Shown here one piece after another: positions 16,826-24,895 of a DNA stretch of 64,000 bases. Both the position numbers and the translations under genes were made by a program. Source of the stretch: Methanobacterium bryantii (GTDB lineage: Archaea; Methanobacteriota; Methanobacteria; Methanobacteriales; Methanobacteriaceae); assembly GCF_002287175.1 (NCBI RefSeq), contig NZ_LMVM01000012.1, positions 372,001 through 436,000 on the forward strand, in the 5' to 3' direction. Position 1 is the first letter of the stretch. Every line of letters begins with the position of its first letter. The notes under the pieces are model-generated. The model saw only the letters and a list, made by a program, of their open reading frames with translations, was not told the origin of the DNA and did not search any database.

Positions 16826-16920
16826 AATCTGACAACTTTTTTTTATTTTCTTTTAGCTAGATGAAACTAATTTGTATTTTAATAAGCAGATAAAAATACA
16901 AAAAACATAAAAAGGTTGGA

Positions 16921-17526
16921 GTGGAAAATTTGCAGCTTAATCAGATAGATGATATAACAGATTATTTGATAGATTCGGAAATCATGGATTACAATAATTC
17001 TCGAATCAAGGAAAAGGCATTAGAATTATCTTTAGATTCTAAAAATCAGTTTGAAACTATCAAAGATATTTATGAATTTGTAAGGGATGAAATACATCAT
17101 TCACTGGACATCAATGGCCAGAAAGCGGCTTTCAAGGCATCTGAAGTTTTAAATAATGCTCAGGGGATCTGTTTTGCAAAATCCAACTTGCTTGCTGCAA
17201 TGCTGAGATTTTTGGGAGTTCCAACAGGCTTTTGCTATCAAAGACTTACTCATGAGGGAGGATACATACTCCATGGGCTTAATGCAGTATTTTTAGATAA
17301 TAAATGGTACAGACTGGATGCTAGAGGAAACAGGGAAGATGTGAACGCCCAGTTTTCAGTTGATAGTGAAAAACTTGCATTTCCAGTTTCAAAAGAAGGT
17401 GAGATAGATTATCCTGGAATATACAGCAAACCTGTTGAATCTGTTATAGCTGCTTTTAATGGTGCTGAAACAGTCGATGAACTTATGGAAAAGATTCCAG
17501 ATAGGCTAATTGAGAACAGTACCTAA
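16921..17526 (+). CDS. Cytoplasmic transglutaminase-like protein
   Basis: A protein of about 200 residues without signal peptide or membrane segment. It contains the transglutaminase-like core: Cys in AQGICFAKSNLLAAMLRFLG, His in LHGLNAVF and Asp in WYRLDARGN, which form the family's catalytic triad. These domains in archaea are mostly uncharacterised and may be peptidases or amidases. The GTG at 16921 overlaps its own GGAG site (16917-16920), so the TTG at 16930 is an equally good or better start. It differs from the exported transglutaminase-like protein at 12624-13802 in lacking export and Ig domains. Confidence 0.75.
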   Translation: MENLQLNQIDDITDYLIDSEIMDYNNSRIKEKALELSLDSKNQFETIKDIYEFVRDEIHHSLDINGQKAAFKASEVLNNAQGICFAKSNLLAAMLRFLGVPTGFCYQRLTHEGGYILHGLNAVFLDNKWYRLDARGNREDVNAQFSVDSEKLAFPVSKEGEIDYPGIYSKPVESVIAAFNGAETVDELMEKIPDRLIENST

Positions 17527-17595
17527 ATTTATACATAAAATTCATTAAAAAGAATAAGAGAATTATTTTAATGTACTAAAAGAATTTATAGTCTA

Positions 17596-17829
17596 TTATC
17601 TGCCGTGTTCATGCCTAATTTCTGACCATTCTTTATGTTTAAGCTGTGATCCTATCCTGATAAGTTCATCTTGAGATTTATACTCTTCATCAGGAAGAGT
17701 TTCTAAAGCATTGATTACATCTGCGCCAGCACCGTTAATTTTGGCATGTTTAATTAATTCTGGCTTTTTAGCTGGATATTGTACGCCACCTAAATAATTA
17801 TAAACGGCTTCAGGGCTCATTCCGGCCAT
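17596..17829 (-). CDS. DUF2795-family small protein
   Basis: A 77-residue protein with the core VYNYLGGVQYPAKKPELIKH, then NGAGADVINALETLPDEEYK, which is the DUF2795 pattern: a small helical domain with a YP and an LPD(E/R)EY motif. Function is unknown, although such domains often occur in stress-related operons. It is monocistronic here, on the minus strand, with a Shine-Dalgarno-like AGGAGTG upstream of the ATG. Confidence 0.75.
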   Translation of the reverse strand: MAGMSPEAVYNYLGGVQYPAKKPELIKHAKINGAGADVINALETLPDEEYKSQDELIRIGSQLKHKEWSEIRHEHGR

Positions 17830-17925
17830 TATATCACTCCTTTAATCATTTTAATTGGATTGTTGGTTGGATGAATATGCTACTTAAACAGCTCAGCCAT
17901 ATGCCGTAGTATTGCTTAATTCATT

Positions 17926-18249
17926 TTATATTCTCAGGAATTGGGATTGTCTAATTTTATAACTTATTGGAACTGCAGTCTTTTTACTAAAGTGCAATAA
18001 TTGAAATTCAGGGGCATATAACAGCTTTTTTGTAGGTATTAAAAGCTGGGTCTTTTTGTCTTTTAATATCAACTCATATCTGATTAATATTTCCTCAAGG
18101 TCACGAATTATGTCATTATTATATTCATGCAGGCGCTCCATTAATTTTGTTCTGAATATAAAAGTTGCAACACCTGAATATTTGTTATATCTCAATATTT
18201 CATACGTAGCCTTGAGCACAGATTCCCTTTTTGTCATAGGAGGTCTCAT
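17926..18249 (-). CDS. Hypothetical protein, probably helix-turn-helix-like
   Basis: A basic 107-residue protein that I do not recognise. The first 60 residues (TKRESVLKATYEILRYN, then RTKLMERLHEYNNDIIRDLEE) look entirely helical and end in two short strands, which could be a small winged-helix domain but lacks a decisive motif. There are two possible starts (ATG 18249 and ATG 18237, the second beginning MTKRES) and no clear ribosome-binding site. It stands alone between the DUF2795 and DUF429 genes. Confidence 0.5.
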   Translation of the reverse strand: MRPPMTKRESVLKATYEILRYNKYSGVATFIFRTKLMERLHEYNNDIIRDLEEILIRYELILKDKKTQLLIPTKKLLYAPEFQLLHFSKKTAVPISYKIRQSQFLRI

Positions 18250-18416
18250 GTACTTATTATGATCATCATGTGATAAATAATATTACTTTTTATGAAAAAA
18301 AGCATAAATAAAATAATCTGAAATAATCACTAAATGGATTAATAGGTCTAAATTAGATTTATTTTAACTTCAATATTGTAAATAAATTGAATGGTGTATT
18401 TTAATATTATATTAAA

Positions 18417-19025
18417 TTATAGATGCGTTTTAAAATTTAAAATATCATTTATATTGCGGTTTTTTGGGAGGATTATGGTGCCTTCATCCACGTCACCAAA
18501 CTCCATAAATTCACCGTGCATGTAAAAGACGCCGGCTATAACAAGCAGTGCAGCGTCCAGTTCATGTTCACTGATATTTTCTGGTAATTCAAAATAGTTT
18601 GTTAGGTCCTCATATAAATTGGAAAAACCTAAAATTTTTTGAATAGTCCGTGGATGGGATTCTAAGACAATATATTCCTCTTTAAGTCTCTCTGCTATTT
18701 GAATGCCTCTTTCTGTAAGCATTCTCATTCCTCGGAATGTAAGGGGCAATGTTCTCCCATATTTGCGCATTTGCACTTCTGCTTCCCTAAAATGTCCTCC
18801 CTTTTTACTGCAGCTGCAGTCTTTACTCAGGCAGCATCTGCCCTTTGGAAGTGATAGCGGAGCATCAATTACAATTAAAGATGGTTTTTTCAGGAATATA
18901 TAACTTAAAATATCTTTATTTTCAAAAAGAGTGCTAAAATGAAGATTATGAACATCTAAAAAGCAGATTCCTGTTGGATTTTCGGGTTTCCCTGATAGAT
19001 CTATTCCAATGATTTTGATATCCAT
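18417..19025 (-). CDS. DUF429 family protein
   Basis: A protein of 202 residues with the DUF429 (RNase H-like fold) pattern: an N-terminal strand with GIDLSGKPENPTGICF, then PSLIVIDAPLSLPKG, a FRGMRMLTERG helix and an acidic C-terminal ISEHELDAALLVIAG. The aspartates of the first, second and last motifs (IDLS, IDAP, HELDA) are in the order expected for an RNase H-like active site. A cysteine-rich insert (CCLSKDCSCSKKG) after the second motif may bind a metal. Biochemical activity of DUF429 proteins is not established. Confidence 0.75.
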   Translation of the reverse strand: MDIKIIGIDLSGKPENPTGICFLDVHNLHFSTLFENKDILSYIFLKKPSLIVIDAPLSLPKGRCCLSKDCSCSKKGGHFREAEVQMRKYGRTLPLTFRGMRMLTERGIQIAERLKEEYIVLESHPRTIQKILGFSNLYEDLTNYFELPENISEHELDAALLVIAGVFYMHGEFMEFGDVDEGTIILPKNRNINDILNFKTHL

Positions 19026-19104
19026 ATTTATCCAATGTTTAATTGAGTGTTATTTGTAACTAAAAAGTAGATTTGAAAATATCATGATTCTATGATTAAT
19101 AGAA

Positions 19105-19626
19105 TTAATATGTTTCACGGTGAATGAAGTCTTCAATATCTTCCCTAGGTGGGGGAATAGGTTTTTCATCAGGATAACCCACAGTAATTATCGTTACTGG
19201 CCGCACACCATTTGGAATTCCTAATAAAGCTGAAACTGACTCTTCATTGAAGGACCCATTCCAGCAGGCCCCTAATCCAAGATCATGAATCATAAGGAGC
19301 ATATTTTGAGCTGCACACGCTGCATCCTGTATGCAGTAAAGTTCCTGTCCTCTTTCACCATATGCAGCGCTTGATTTTCGTTTATGGGCGCATATTACCA
19401 GCACAACAGGAGCTTCCGCAATGAACTCCCGTATGTAACATGCAACTGCAAGTTGGGATTTTATTTCAGGGTCTTTTACTACTACAACTTCCCAACTTTG
19501 TAGATTTCCGGCAGACGGGGCCCATATGCCTGCTTCAATTATTTCATGTATAAGATCGTCATCAATTTCTCTGTCTTTATACTTCCTTATACTTCTTCTA
19601 TTCCGTATAGTTTCATATAAGTCCAT
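19105..19626 (-). CDS. Nitroreductase family protein
   Basis: The opening MDLYETIRNRRSIRKYKDR is the classical FMN-binding N-terminus of the nitroreductase family, followed by AGIWAPSAGNLQSWEVVVV and the C-terminal LGLGACWNG plus GIPNGVRPVTIITVGYPDE. With 173 residues it is a normal compact FMN-dependent NAD(P)H or F420-linked oxidoreductase; methanogen members may reduce flavins or F420-like partners. It is transcribed from the minus strand, in its own unit. Confidence 0.88.
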   Translation of the reverse strand: MDLYETIRNRRSIRKYKDREIDDDLIHEIIEAGIWAPSAGNLQSWEVVVVKDPEIKSQLAVACYIREFIAEAPVVLVICAHKRKSSAAYGERGQELYCIQDAACAAQNMLLMIHDLGLGACWNGSFNEESVSALLGIPNGVRPVTIITVGYPDEKPIPPPREDIEDFIHRETY

Positions 19627-19768
19627 ATTATCACAACACAGCTCTTTTAAGAGATTAAGAGCATTTATCTTAATTTATACTTTGTTTTTTATATTTAATA
19701 TAATTATGAGATAAATTCTTAAATTTTTAATCTTTTGAAACTTGATTATTCAGCGGTTAAATGGAATT

Positions 19769-20542
19769 TTATCTCCTGTAAATTTTTGTAGTGTAATATT
19801 TCTTAAAACCAATCTTTTTATAAACAGGATATCCCATTTTGCTTGCCTGTAAAACAGAAATAGAGCATCCTTTCTTTTTTGCAGTGCTTAGGAGATAATA
19901 AACCATAGCTTTGGCTATACCTTGTCTTCTAGCCTCTGGAACTGTTCCAATATAAAATAAACCTGCAGCTCCATCACCTTTAAAGAGTACTCCTGTAGCT
20001 ATGGGATTTCCATTTAGAAATCCGAGATAATAATGAGAATTATGGCTTTTAAGTCTAGCATTAATGAAATATTTTTTATAAGACTGAACTATCTCAGGGA
20101 ATTCAAAGCTTTTTACCAGGATATCTGTCCATGTTTTGAGTTCACCTAGATTAAGAACTTCTTTTATCTCCATACCTTCTGGAAAGTTAAAACTTTCAGG
20201 GATATTTTCAAGATCAATTGCCATGGCGCTCCAATCATCTTTATGAGCAAAACTGTGATCTTTCAGGAGGTTTTGCAGGTTTGCAGGGCGTGATTGGGGT
20301 GTGATGTACCATGAAGCAGATATGTCTAACTTTTTAATCCTTGAGACTATCTGCTCAATACTTGTAGATACATTTGATTCATTGAAATTTATCATGAAAA
20401 TACGGTTGAACCAGTTTCTTGTGAATATATATTTAATTTCAGAGGTATCACATACTTCATCACAGTTTAAACGCCCTAAATTAAGAAAAAACTTTGCAGT
20501 GTTGTATTCAATTAAATTAGATATTTCCTGATCAGTGTCCAT
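19769..20542 (-). CDS. GNAT family N-acetyltransferase
   Basis: A 257-residue protein whose C-terminal half has the acetyl-CoA-binding core: GNPIATGVLFKGDGAAGLFYIGTVPEARRQGIAKAMVYYLL, in which R/Q-x-x-G-x-G/A appears as RRQGIA. The N-terminal half is a second, degenerate GNAT-like or lead-in domain, as in larger archaeal GNATs. The substrate is unknown. It follows the Taw2-like gene with a gap of 23 nt in the same direction, so the two may be cotranscribed. Confidence 0.8.
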   Translation of the reverse strand: MDTDQEISNLIEYNTAKFFLNLGRLNCDEVCDTSEIKYIFTRNWFNRIFMINFNESNVSTSIEQIVSRIKKLDISASWYITPQSRPANLQNLLKDHSFAHKDDWSAMAIDLENIPESFNFPEGMEIKEVLNLGELKTWTDILVKSFEFPEIVQSYKKYFINARLKSHNSHYYLGFLNGNPIATGVLFKGDGAAGLFYIGTVPEARRQGIAKAMVYYLLSTAKKKGCSISVLQASKMGYPVYKKIGFKKYYTTKIYRR

Positions 20543-20565
20543 TTCATCACTTAAAATTAATTCAC

Positions 20566-21288
20566 TTATTCAATTAGCGCATCTATTACAACGTGGTAAA
20601 CACCTGGAGAATATTTTTTTATGATTCTCTTATTTAATATTTCCACATCACGCCCACATGCAGCGTCAATTATTCTTTGGGGAGGCCTTTCAAATTTCAA
20701 CTTATCTGGCACTGATTCGTGATAGTGGATAATGCCCCCCGGCTTCACAATGTCCACTGCCTTATCCAGGTATTCGTGTGTATTTCCAATGTAACCCATT
20801 AAAACCCTATCTGCAAAATTTTTAGGGGCAAATTCTCTGCAGTCGCCTAATATTGGCTCTATTACGTCTTCAACTTTATTAAGCATGATGTTTTCTTTTA
20901 AATAGCCGTATGACACTGGATTTATTTCTAATGAATAAATTTTAGATGGATTAGAATGCACAGACATTGGTATTGAAAAGTATCCAATTCCAGCGAACAT
21001 ATCCACAATGGTTTCACCATCTTTAACCAGTTTTGCCATTCTTCTTCGCTCTCCTGTATTTCCTTTAGACCACATTATTCTGGCAACATCTAACTTGAAA
21101 AAACAGTGGTTTTCTCGATGAATGGTTTCTGTATTATCACCGACGAGTATTTCAACTTCTGGTTCTCTTTTAGGACCATTTATGCGCCCTAATTTAACTA
21201 TACGTTTCACTTCTGGTAAATCTAGTAGTTTCTCTAAATTATCCGGTTCATTTTTTAAAACAAGGATATCTCCGATGACTTTGCCTTT
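20566..21288 (-). CDS. taw2: Taw2/Trm5-family tRNA-modifying SAM enzyme, probably wybutosine-type Taw2
   Basis: The Met-10/Trm5-like fold is shown by FFKLDVARIMWSKGNTGERRRMAKL, motif I VDMFAGIGYFSIPM, YSLEINPVSYGYLKENI and GDCREFAP. Where Trm5 has an NLP motif this protein reads DRVLMGYIGNTHEYLDKAV and later IHYHES, features that I associate with Taw2, the enzyme that transfers the aminocarboxypropyl group of SAM to 4-demethylwyosine at position 37 of tRNA-Phe. The start MKGKVIGD (ATG 21288) is preferred over a GTG at 21312, since the bases between resemble an A/T promoter element. About 240 residues, slightly short for the family, which lacks the long N-terminal domain in this clade. Confidence 0.7.
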   Translation of the reverse strand, partial: KGKVIGDILVLKNEPDNLEKLLDLPEVKRIVKLGRINGPKREPEVEILVGDNTETIHRENHCFFKLDVARIMWSKGNTGERRRMAKLVKDGETIVDMFAGIGYFSIPMSVHSNPSKIYSLEINPVSYGYLKENIMLNKVEDVIEPILGDCREFAPKNFADRVLMGYIGNTHEYLDKAVDIVKPGGIIHYHESVPDKLKFERPPQRIIDAACGRDVEILNKRIIKKYSPGVYHVVIDALIE

Positions 21289-21609
21289 CATAAATATAAT
21301 ATTTTTATACACTATTTAAAATATTATGGTAATTTAAACAAGATCCATTCAAAAGAGATTATTTGAAATTATAAATTATACAACATTTTAAAGAAAAATG
21401 ATAATATAATCTCTTATTTAATAAAAATCTTAAACAAAATAGGTATATTCTTTTGATCTTATTTAATAAGAGGCATATCTGGTTTTTTTAAAAAATGGTA
21501 TTCGTATTTTGCAAATAATTCCTAATTTCGTATTATAATCAAGATCAAGACAAAAAGAATAACTATTAAATTAGACAAAAGTTATTCAACTAACGGGGGA
21601 GATCCGAAA
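21289..21609. promoter_or_regulatory. Divergent promoter region of taw2 and purP with repeated CTTATTTAATAA
   Basis: The exact sequence CTTATTTAATAA occurs at 21413-21424 and 21458-21469, and together with flanking bases (CTCTTATTTAATAA and TTATTTAATAAGAG) forms a nearly perfect inverted pair. The purP ribosome-binding site is GGGGGAGATC at 21595-21604. Whether the repeated motif is an operator is inference. Confidence 0.45.
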
Positions 21610-22701
21610 ATGAGTGTAGTAGATAAACAGAAAATCATGGATATCTTAGATAAATATGATAAAAACAATATAACCATTGCGACCTTAGGAAGCCATACAT
21701 CTTTACATATACTAAAAGGAGCAAAAGAAGAAGGCTTTAAGACTGCAGTAGTATGTGAAAAAGGACGTGAAGTTCCATATCAGAGATTTGGAGTCGCTGA
21801 CGAGTTTATACTTGTTGATAAATTCAGTGATATAGTTAATGATGATGTACAACAGAAATTACGTGATTTAAACAGTATTATTGTCCCTCATGGTTCTTTT
21901 ATAGCTTATGCCGGACTTGATCGTGTTGAAAATGATTTTTATGTTCCGATGTTTGGAAACAGGTCTATTTTAAGGTGGGAAGCTGAAAGAGACCTTGAAA
22001 GAAAACTTTTATCCGAATCGAACATAAGAATACCTAAAAAATTCGAAAGCAGTGCAGAAATTGACAGAACTGTAATGGTAAAATTCCCTGGGGCAAGAGG
22101 TGGAAAGGGATATTTTATAGCATCATCACCTGAAGAATTCGATAAAAAGATCGCTGCCATGGTTGATAGAGAATGGATTACAGGGGAAGATATAGAAAAA
22201 GCACACATCGAAGAATATGTTTTAGGTTGTAATTACTGTATTCATTTCTTCTATTCTGCATTAAAGGACGAAGTTGAGGTTTTAGGTATGGACACCAGGT
22301 ATGAATCCCAAATTGATGGCCTATGCAGAGTTCCAGCAAAAGACCAGCTTGATATTCCTGCAGATCCGTCATATGTCATAACAGGTAACCATCCGGTGGT
22401 TATAAGAGAATCATTACTTACACAGGTATTTGATATTGGGGATAACCTTGTTGAAACTGCTAAAAAATTAGTAAAACCTGGAATGAATGGGCCTTTCTGT
22501 CTGCAGACTTTATGTAACGATAATCTTGAAATTGTTGTATTTGAGATGAGTGCAAGGATAGATGGCGGAACAAATACATTTATGAACTCATCACCTTACA
22601 GTTACATCATGTTCGGCGAAATGATGAGTATGGGACGTAGAGTTGCACGTGAAATTAAAAACGCGGTAGAAGAAGATAAGTTAGAAGTAGTCATCACCTG
22701 A
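21610..22701 (+). CDS. purP: FAICAR synthetase PurP (formate-dependent)
   Basis: PurP ligates formate to AICAR with ATP to make FAICAR in archaeal purine synthesis, replacing the folate-dependent step. The 363-residue protein is collinear with known archaeal PurP: N-terminal [20 protein letters not shown], the ATP-grasp part [37 protein letters not shown] and the C-terminal [23 protein letters not shown] strong ribosome-binding site (GGGGGAGATC) and a complete start are present. It stands as a single gene. A second, cut-off paralog with strong similarity begins at 63222. Formate use links this gene to the fdh genes in the same window only at the metabolite level. Confidence 0.93.
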   Translation: MSVVDKQKIMDILDKYDKNNITIATLGSHTSLHILKGAKEEGFKTAVVCEKGREVPYQRFGVADEFILVDKFSDIVNDDVQQKLRDLNSIIVPHGSFIAYAGLDRVENDFYVPMFGNRSILRWEAERDLERKLLSESNIRIPKKFESSAEIDRTVMVKFPGARGGKGYFIASSPEEFDKKIAAMVDREWITGEDIEKAHIEEYVLGCNYCIHFFYSALKDEVEVLGMDTRYESQIDGLCRVPAKDQLDIPADPSYVITGNHPVVIRESLLTQVFDIGDNLVETAKKLVKPGMNGPFCLQTLCNDNLEIVVFEMSARIDGGTNTFMNSSPYSYIMFGEMMSMGRRVAREIKNAVEEDKLEVVIT

Positions 22702-22733
22702 TGATACCACTTCCTTTTTTTATTTAGCTTGAT

Positions 22734-23777
22734 TTATTGTATATGCAAACTTTTTTCAATGGGTAAAAAGCAAATATACCTCTGGATCTCGTTGTTACTG
22801 TCATAATTGAAGTTCAGACTGTAAATAGTGTTATTTTTTATAAGAAGTAACTCTACTCCTGTAATATTGCTGGTGCTGTTGTAATTAATTTCAGCGGCTG
22901 GAACTCCATCTACAGTTGAATTTGTTTCTGAAATGATTGTGCAGTTAGCTTTTTGAATAGATGCTTTTTCTGCATTGGTATAATCCTGTAATGACATTGT
23001 CACAGGACCTTTACTTATAAGTAAAGCATCTGATTGGGTCCCTGTATTATTTACTCCGTTTAATGCTGCAATTACAGTAAGGTTATTTCCTGTACCGAAG
23101 GGATGTGTGTTTACGGGGTTGTCAAGTGTAACTAACTCTCCAAAATAACTGAATGAGATTCCATTCTGGTCATATGAGGTACTGTTAGTGCTAGCATCTG
23201 TAATGGCCATTAATGTACCAAAGATACCTGCAGATATTACAAAGAGAAACACAAGGATAAGTCTAATTTTTACTATGGGGTTTGTTTGAGAATTTTTTAT
23301 CAATCTGGTTGTTATGATCTTACCTAAAATTCCAGCTAAAGATCCCATGATGAATAAAATGAATAGAACACTAATATTACCGAAACCAAAAAGTGAGAGT
23401 ACCAGGATGGGTAAAATTCCTATCATCCCTCCATTAAATAGACTTTGTTGATAATTGCTGTTTGCAATCCAGCATGCCAGGATGTTACCTATTATAAGGG
23501 GCACTATAACTGCAAATATGAGTGCAGACCCAAATTCGGATAGGTTTAAGGGATGATACAGGCCCAGTAAAACTACCAGCATTCCAATAAAAAACATTAA
23601 TCCTGAATAAACAAGAGTTCCTGCAAAAATAGCCTGTAAACTAAATTTATTTTCAGCTGCTCTTACATTTTGAATTTTTACATTTTTTTCGGGGGATTCT
23701 TTGAACATATATCCGCAAACTAAACATTTTATAGAACCATCATCATATTCAATACCGCAGTTAGGGCATTTAACCAT
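22734..23777 (-). CDS. Zinc-ribbon membrane protein with an extracytoplasmic domain
   Basis: The N-terminus is a rubredoxin-type zinc ribbon (KCPNCGIEYDDGSIKCLVCGY, four Cys in two CxxC pairs). Five to six transmembrane helices follow (about residues 48-205), then an exported C-terminal domain of about 145 residues that resembles small PsbP/lipoprotein-like domains of methanogen membrane proteins. Function is unknown. Many Methanobacterium proteins combine a cytoplasmic zinc ribbon with membrane helices, possibly as sensors. It is divergent from a TetR gene at 23976. Confidence 0.7.
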   Translation of the reverse strand: MVKCPNCGIEYDDGSIKCLVCGYMFKESPEKNVKIQNVRAAENKFSLQAIFAGTLVYSGLMFFIGMLVVLLGLYHPLNLSEFGSALIFAVIVPLIIGNILACWIANSNYQQSLFNGGMIGILPILVLSLFGFGNISVLFILFIMGSLAGILGKIITTRLIKNSQTNPIVKIRLILVFLFVISAGIFGTLMAITDASTNSTSYDQNGISFSYFGELVTLDNPVNTHPFGTGNNLTVIAALNGVNNTGTQSDALLISKGPVTMSLQDYTNAEKASIQKANCTIISETNSTVDGVPAAEINYNSTSNITGVELLLIKNNTIYSLNFNYDSNNEIQRYICFLPIEKSLHIQ

Positions 23778-23975
23778 TGTAACTCGCCTCTAAATATATT
23801 TTTAATAATCGTTATTAAAAGACCATTGTAATCTTTGTAATTTTGATTTTTACATAGTTTGTAAATACTTTTATAAGTATTAGATTTGTAATGTACTGGT
23901 TGTACTCTCAAGATGTAGTACCTATATTTTTGAGAAAAATTTAAAGGACTAAAGATTAATACATTGTTGATTGAT

Positions 23976-24524
23976 ATGACTGATGAAACTAAACAGAAAA
24001 TTTTAGAGGCTGCGTTAAAATTGTTTAGTAAAAAGGGATATGCCGGCGCTACTACTAGAATTATAGCAGCTGAAGCTGGTTTTACTGAGATGACTTTATA
24101 TACAAAATTTAAAACTAAACAGAATCTTTTTAACCAGGTCATGATTTACGGCATGGAAAAATTGAATAAAGATGCATCTTCGCTTATTTTTATTGATAAT
24201 GAATTTGAAGACCCCAATGACTTTCTAGAAACTTGTGTTAAAAACCTGGATAAGTTTTTCTGGAATAATTTTGAATTCTTCAAGTTAGGTTTTAACCAGG
24301 ATAGAAAAGTAACCGGGCCAATTTGGAAAGAAAGTACAGAAAATTTCAGTAAATACATTGAAAAGCACATTCCCAACCAGAAAATAGATTATATGGCATT
24401 TTCACTTTCTATATTCTCCTTTGTATACATGTCGAACCTTGGAAGGTACCAGGGTGGCCATAATCCCCTCCGTGATGAGCTTTTAGAAAGATTTATTTAT
24501 AATCTTACGCTTTGCATTGAGTAA
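23976..24524 (+). CDS. TetR/AcrR family transcriptional regulator
   Basis: The N-terminal helix-turn-helix is clear: TKQKILEAALKLFSKKGYAG, TTRIIAAEAGFTEMTLYTKF, KTKQNLFNQV. The C-terminal ligand domain (about 130 residues) is variable as usual. Starts at TTG 23964 or 23967 are possible, but ATG 23976 gives the conventional N-terminus MTDETKQKI. It is divergent from the zinc-ribbon membrane protein, from which it is separated by about 200 nt, and may regulate it or the surface protein downstream, which has a perfect palindrome in its promoter. Ligand unknown. Confidence 0.85.
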   Translation: MTDETKQKILEAALKLFSKKGYAGATTRIIAAEAGFTEMTLYTKFKTKQNLFNQVMIYGMEKLNKDASSLIFIDNEFEDPNDFLETCVKNLDKFFWNNFEFFKLGFNQDRKVTGPIWKESTENFSKYIEKHIPNQKIDYMAFSLSIFSFVYMSNLGRYQGGHNPLRDELLERFIYNLTLCIE

Positions 24525-24742
24525 CCATGGGAAAAAATCTTTAAATTTGTAAATGAACTTATTTTTTTAAATTCCGTTTTTTAAACGGTTTTTTTTGAAA
24601 TTAGTAATATATAAGACATATTTTTTTTTAAATTCAACTTTTAAAAATGAATTTTTTTAAAATTAGTATTATATAACCACTATTTTTTCTTATCATATTT
24701 AATAATATTTATATATGAAATAACAACTAATAACCTATTGAT
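24525..24742. promoter_or_regulatory. AT-rich region with the promoter of the surface protein at 24896
   Basis: TTTATATAT at 24708-24716 is a good archaeal TATA box. Upstream are imperfect direct repeats of about 65 nt that contain TTTTTTAAATT and 'GAAATTAGTAATATATAA' / 'AAAATTAGTATTATATAA' (around 24597 and 24659). No gene is seen. Confidence 0.5.
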
Positions 24743-24766
24743 TATAGCATCTTATAAGATGCTATA
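24743..24766. promoter_or_regulatory. Perfect 24-bp palindrome near the transcription start
   Basis: TATAGCATCTTA at 24743-24754 is followed immediately by its exact reverse complement at 24755-24766. It lies about 30-50 bp after the TATA box of the surface-protein gene, the usual place for an archaeal repressor operator, and just beyond the TetR gene. It could equally begin the transcript as a hairpin. Confidence 0.6.
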
Positions 24767-24823
24767 GTTAAAAAATTTACAAGTAGAGTTAAAAAGACGA
24801 ATTTCTTGTAATAATTTTAAAAG

Positions 24824-24890
24824 GGGGTTGAAGAAAAAACCAAAGGTTTTTTCTGAACCCCAAAAAATTCAAAGAATTTTTAGGAGGTGA
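24824..24890 (+). promoter_or_regulatory. Two tandem AAA-loop hairpins directly before the SD site
   Basis: The first stem pairs 24824-24841 with 24845-24861 (GGGGTT..AGAAAAAACC with GGTTTTTTCTGAACCCC) around an AAA loop. The second pairs AAAAATTC (24863-24870) with GAATTTTT (24874-24881), again with an AAA loop, and ends one base before AGGAGGTGA (24882-24890). Secondary structure touching the ribosome-binding site suggests post-transcriptional control or mRNA stability. Confidence 0.55.
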
Positions 24891-24895
24891 AAAAG

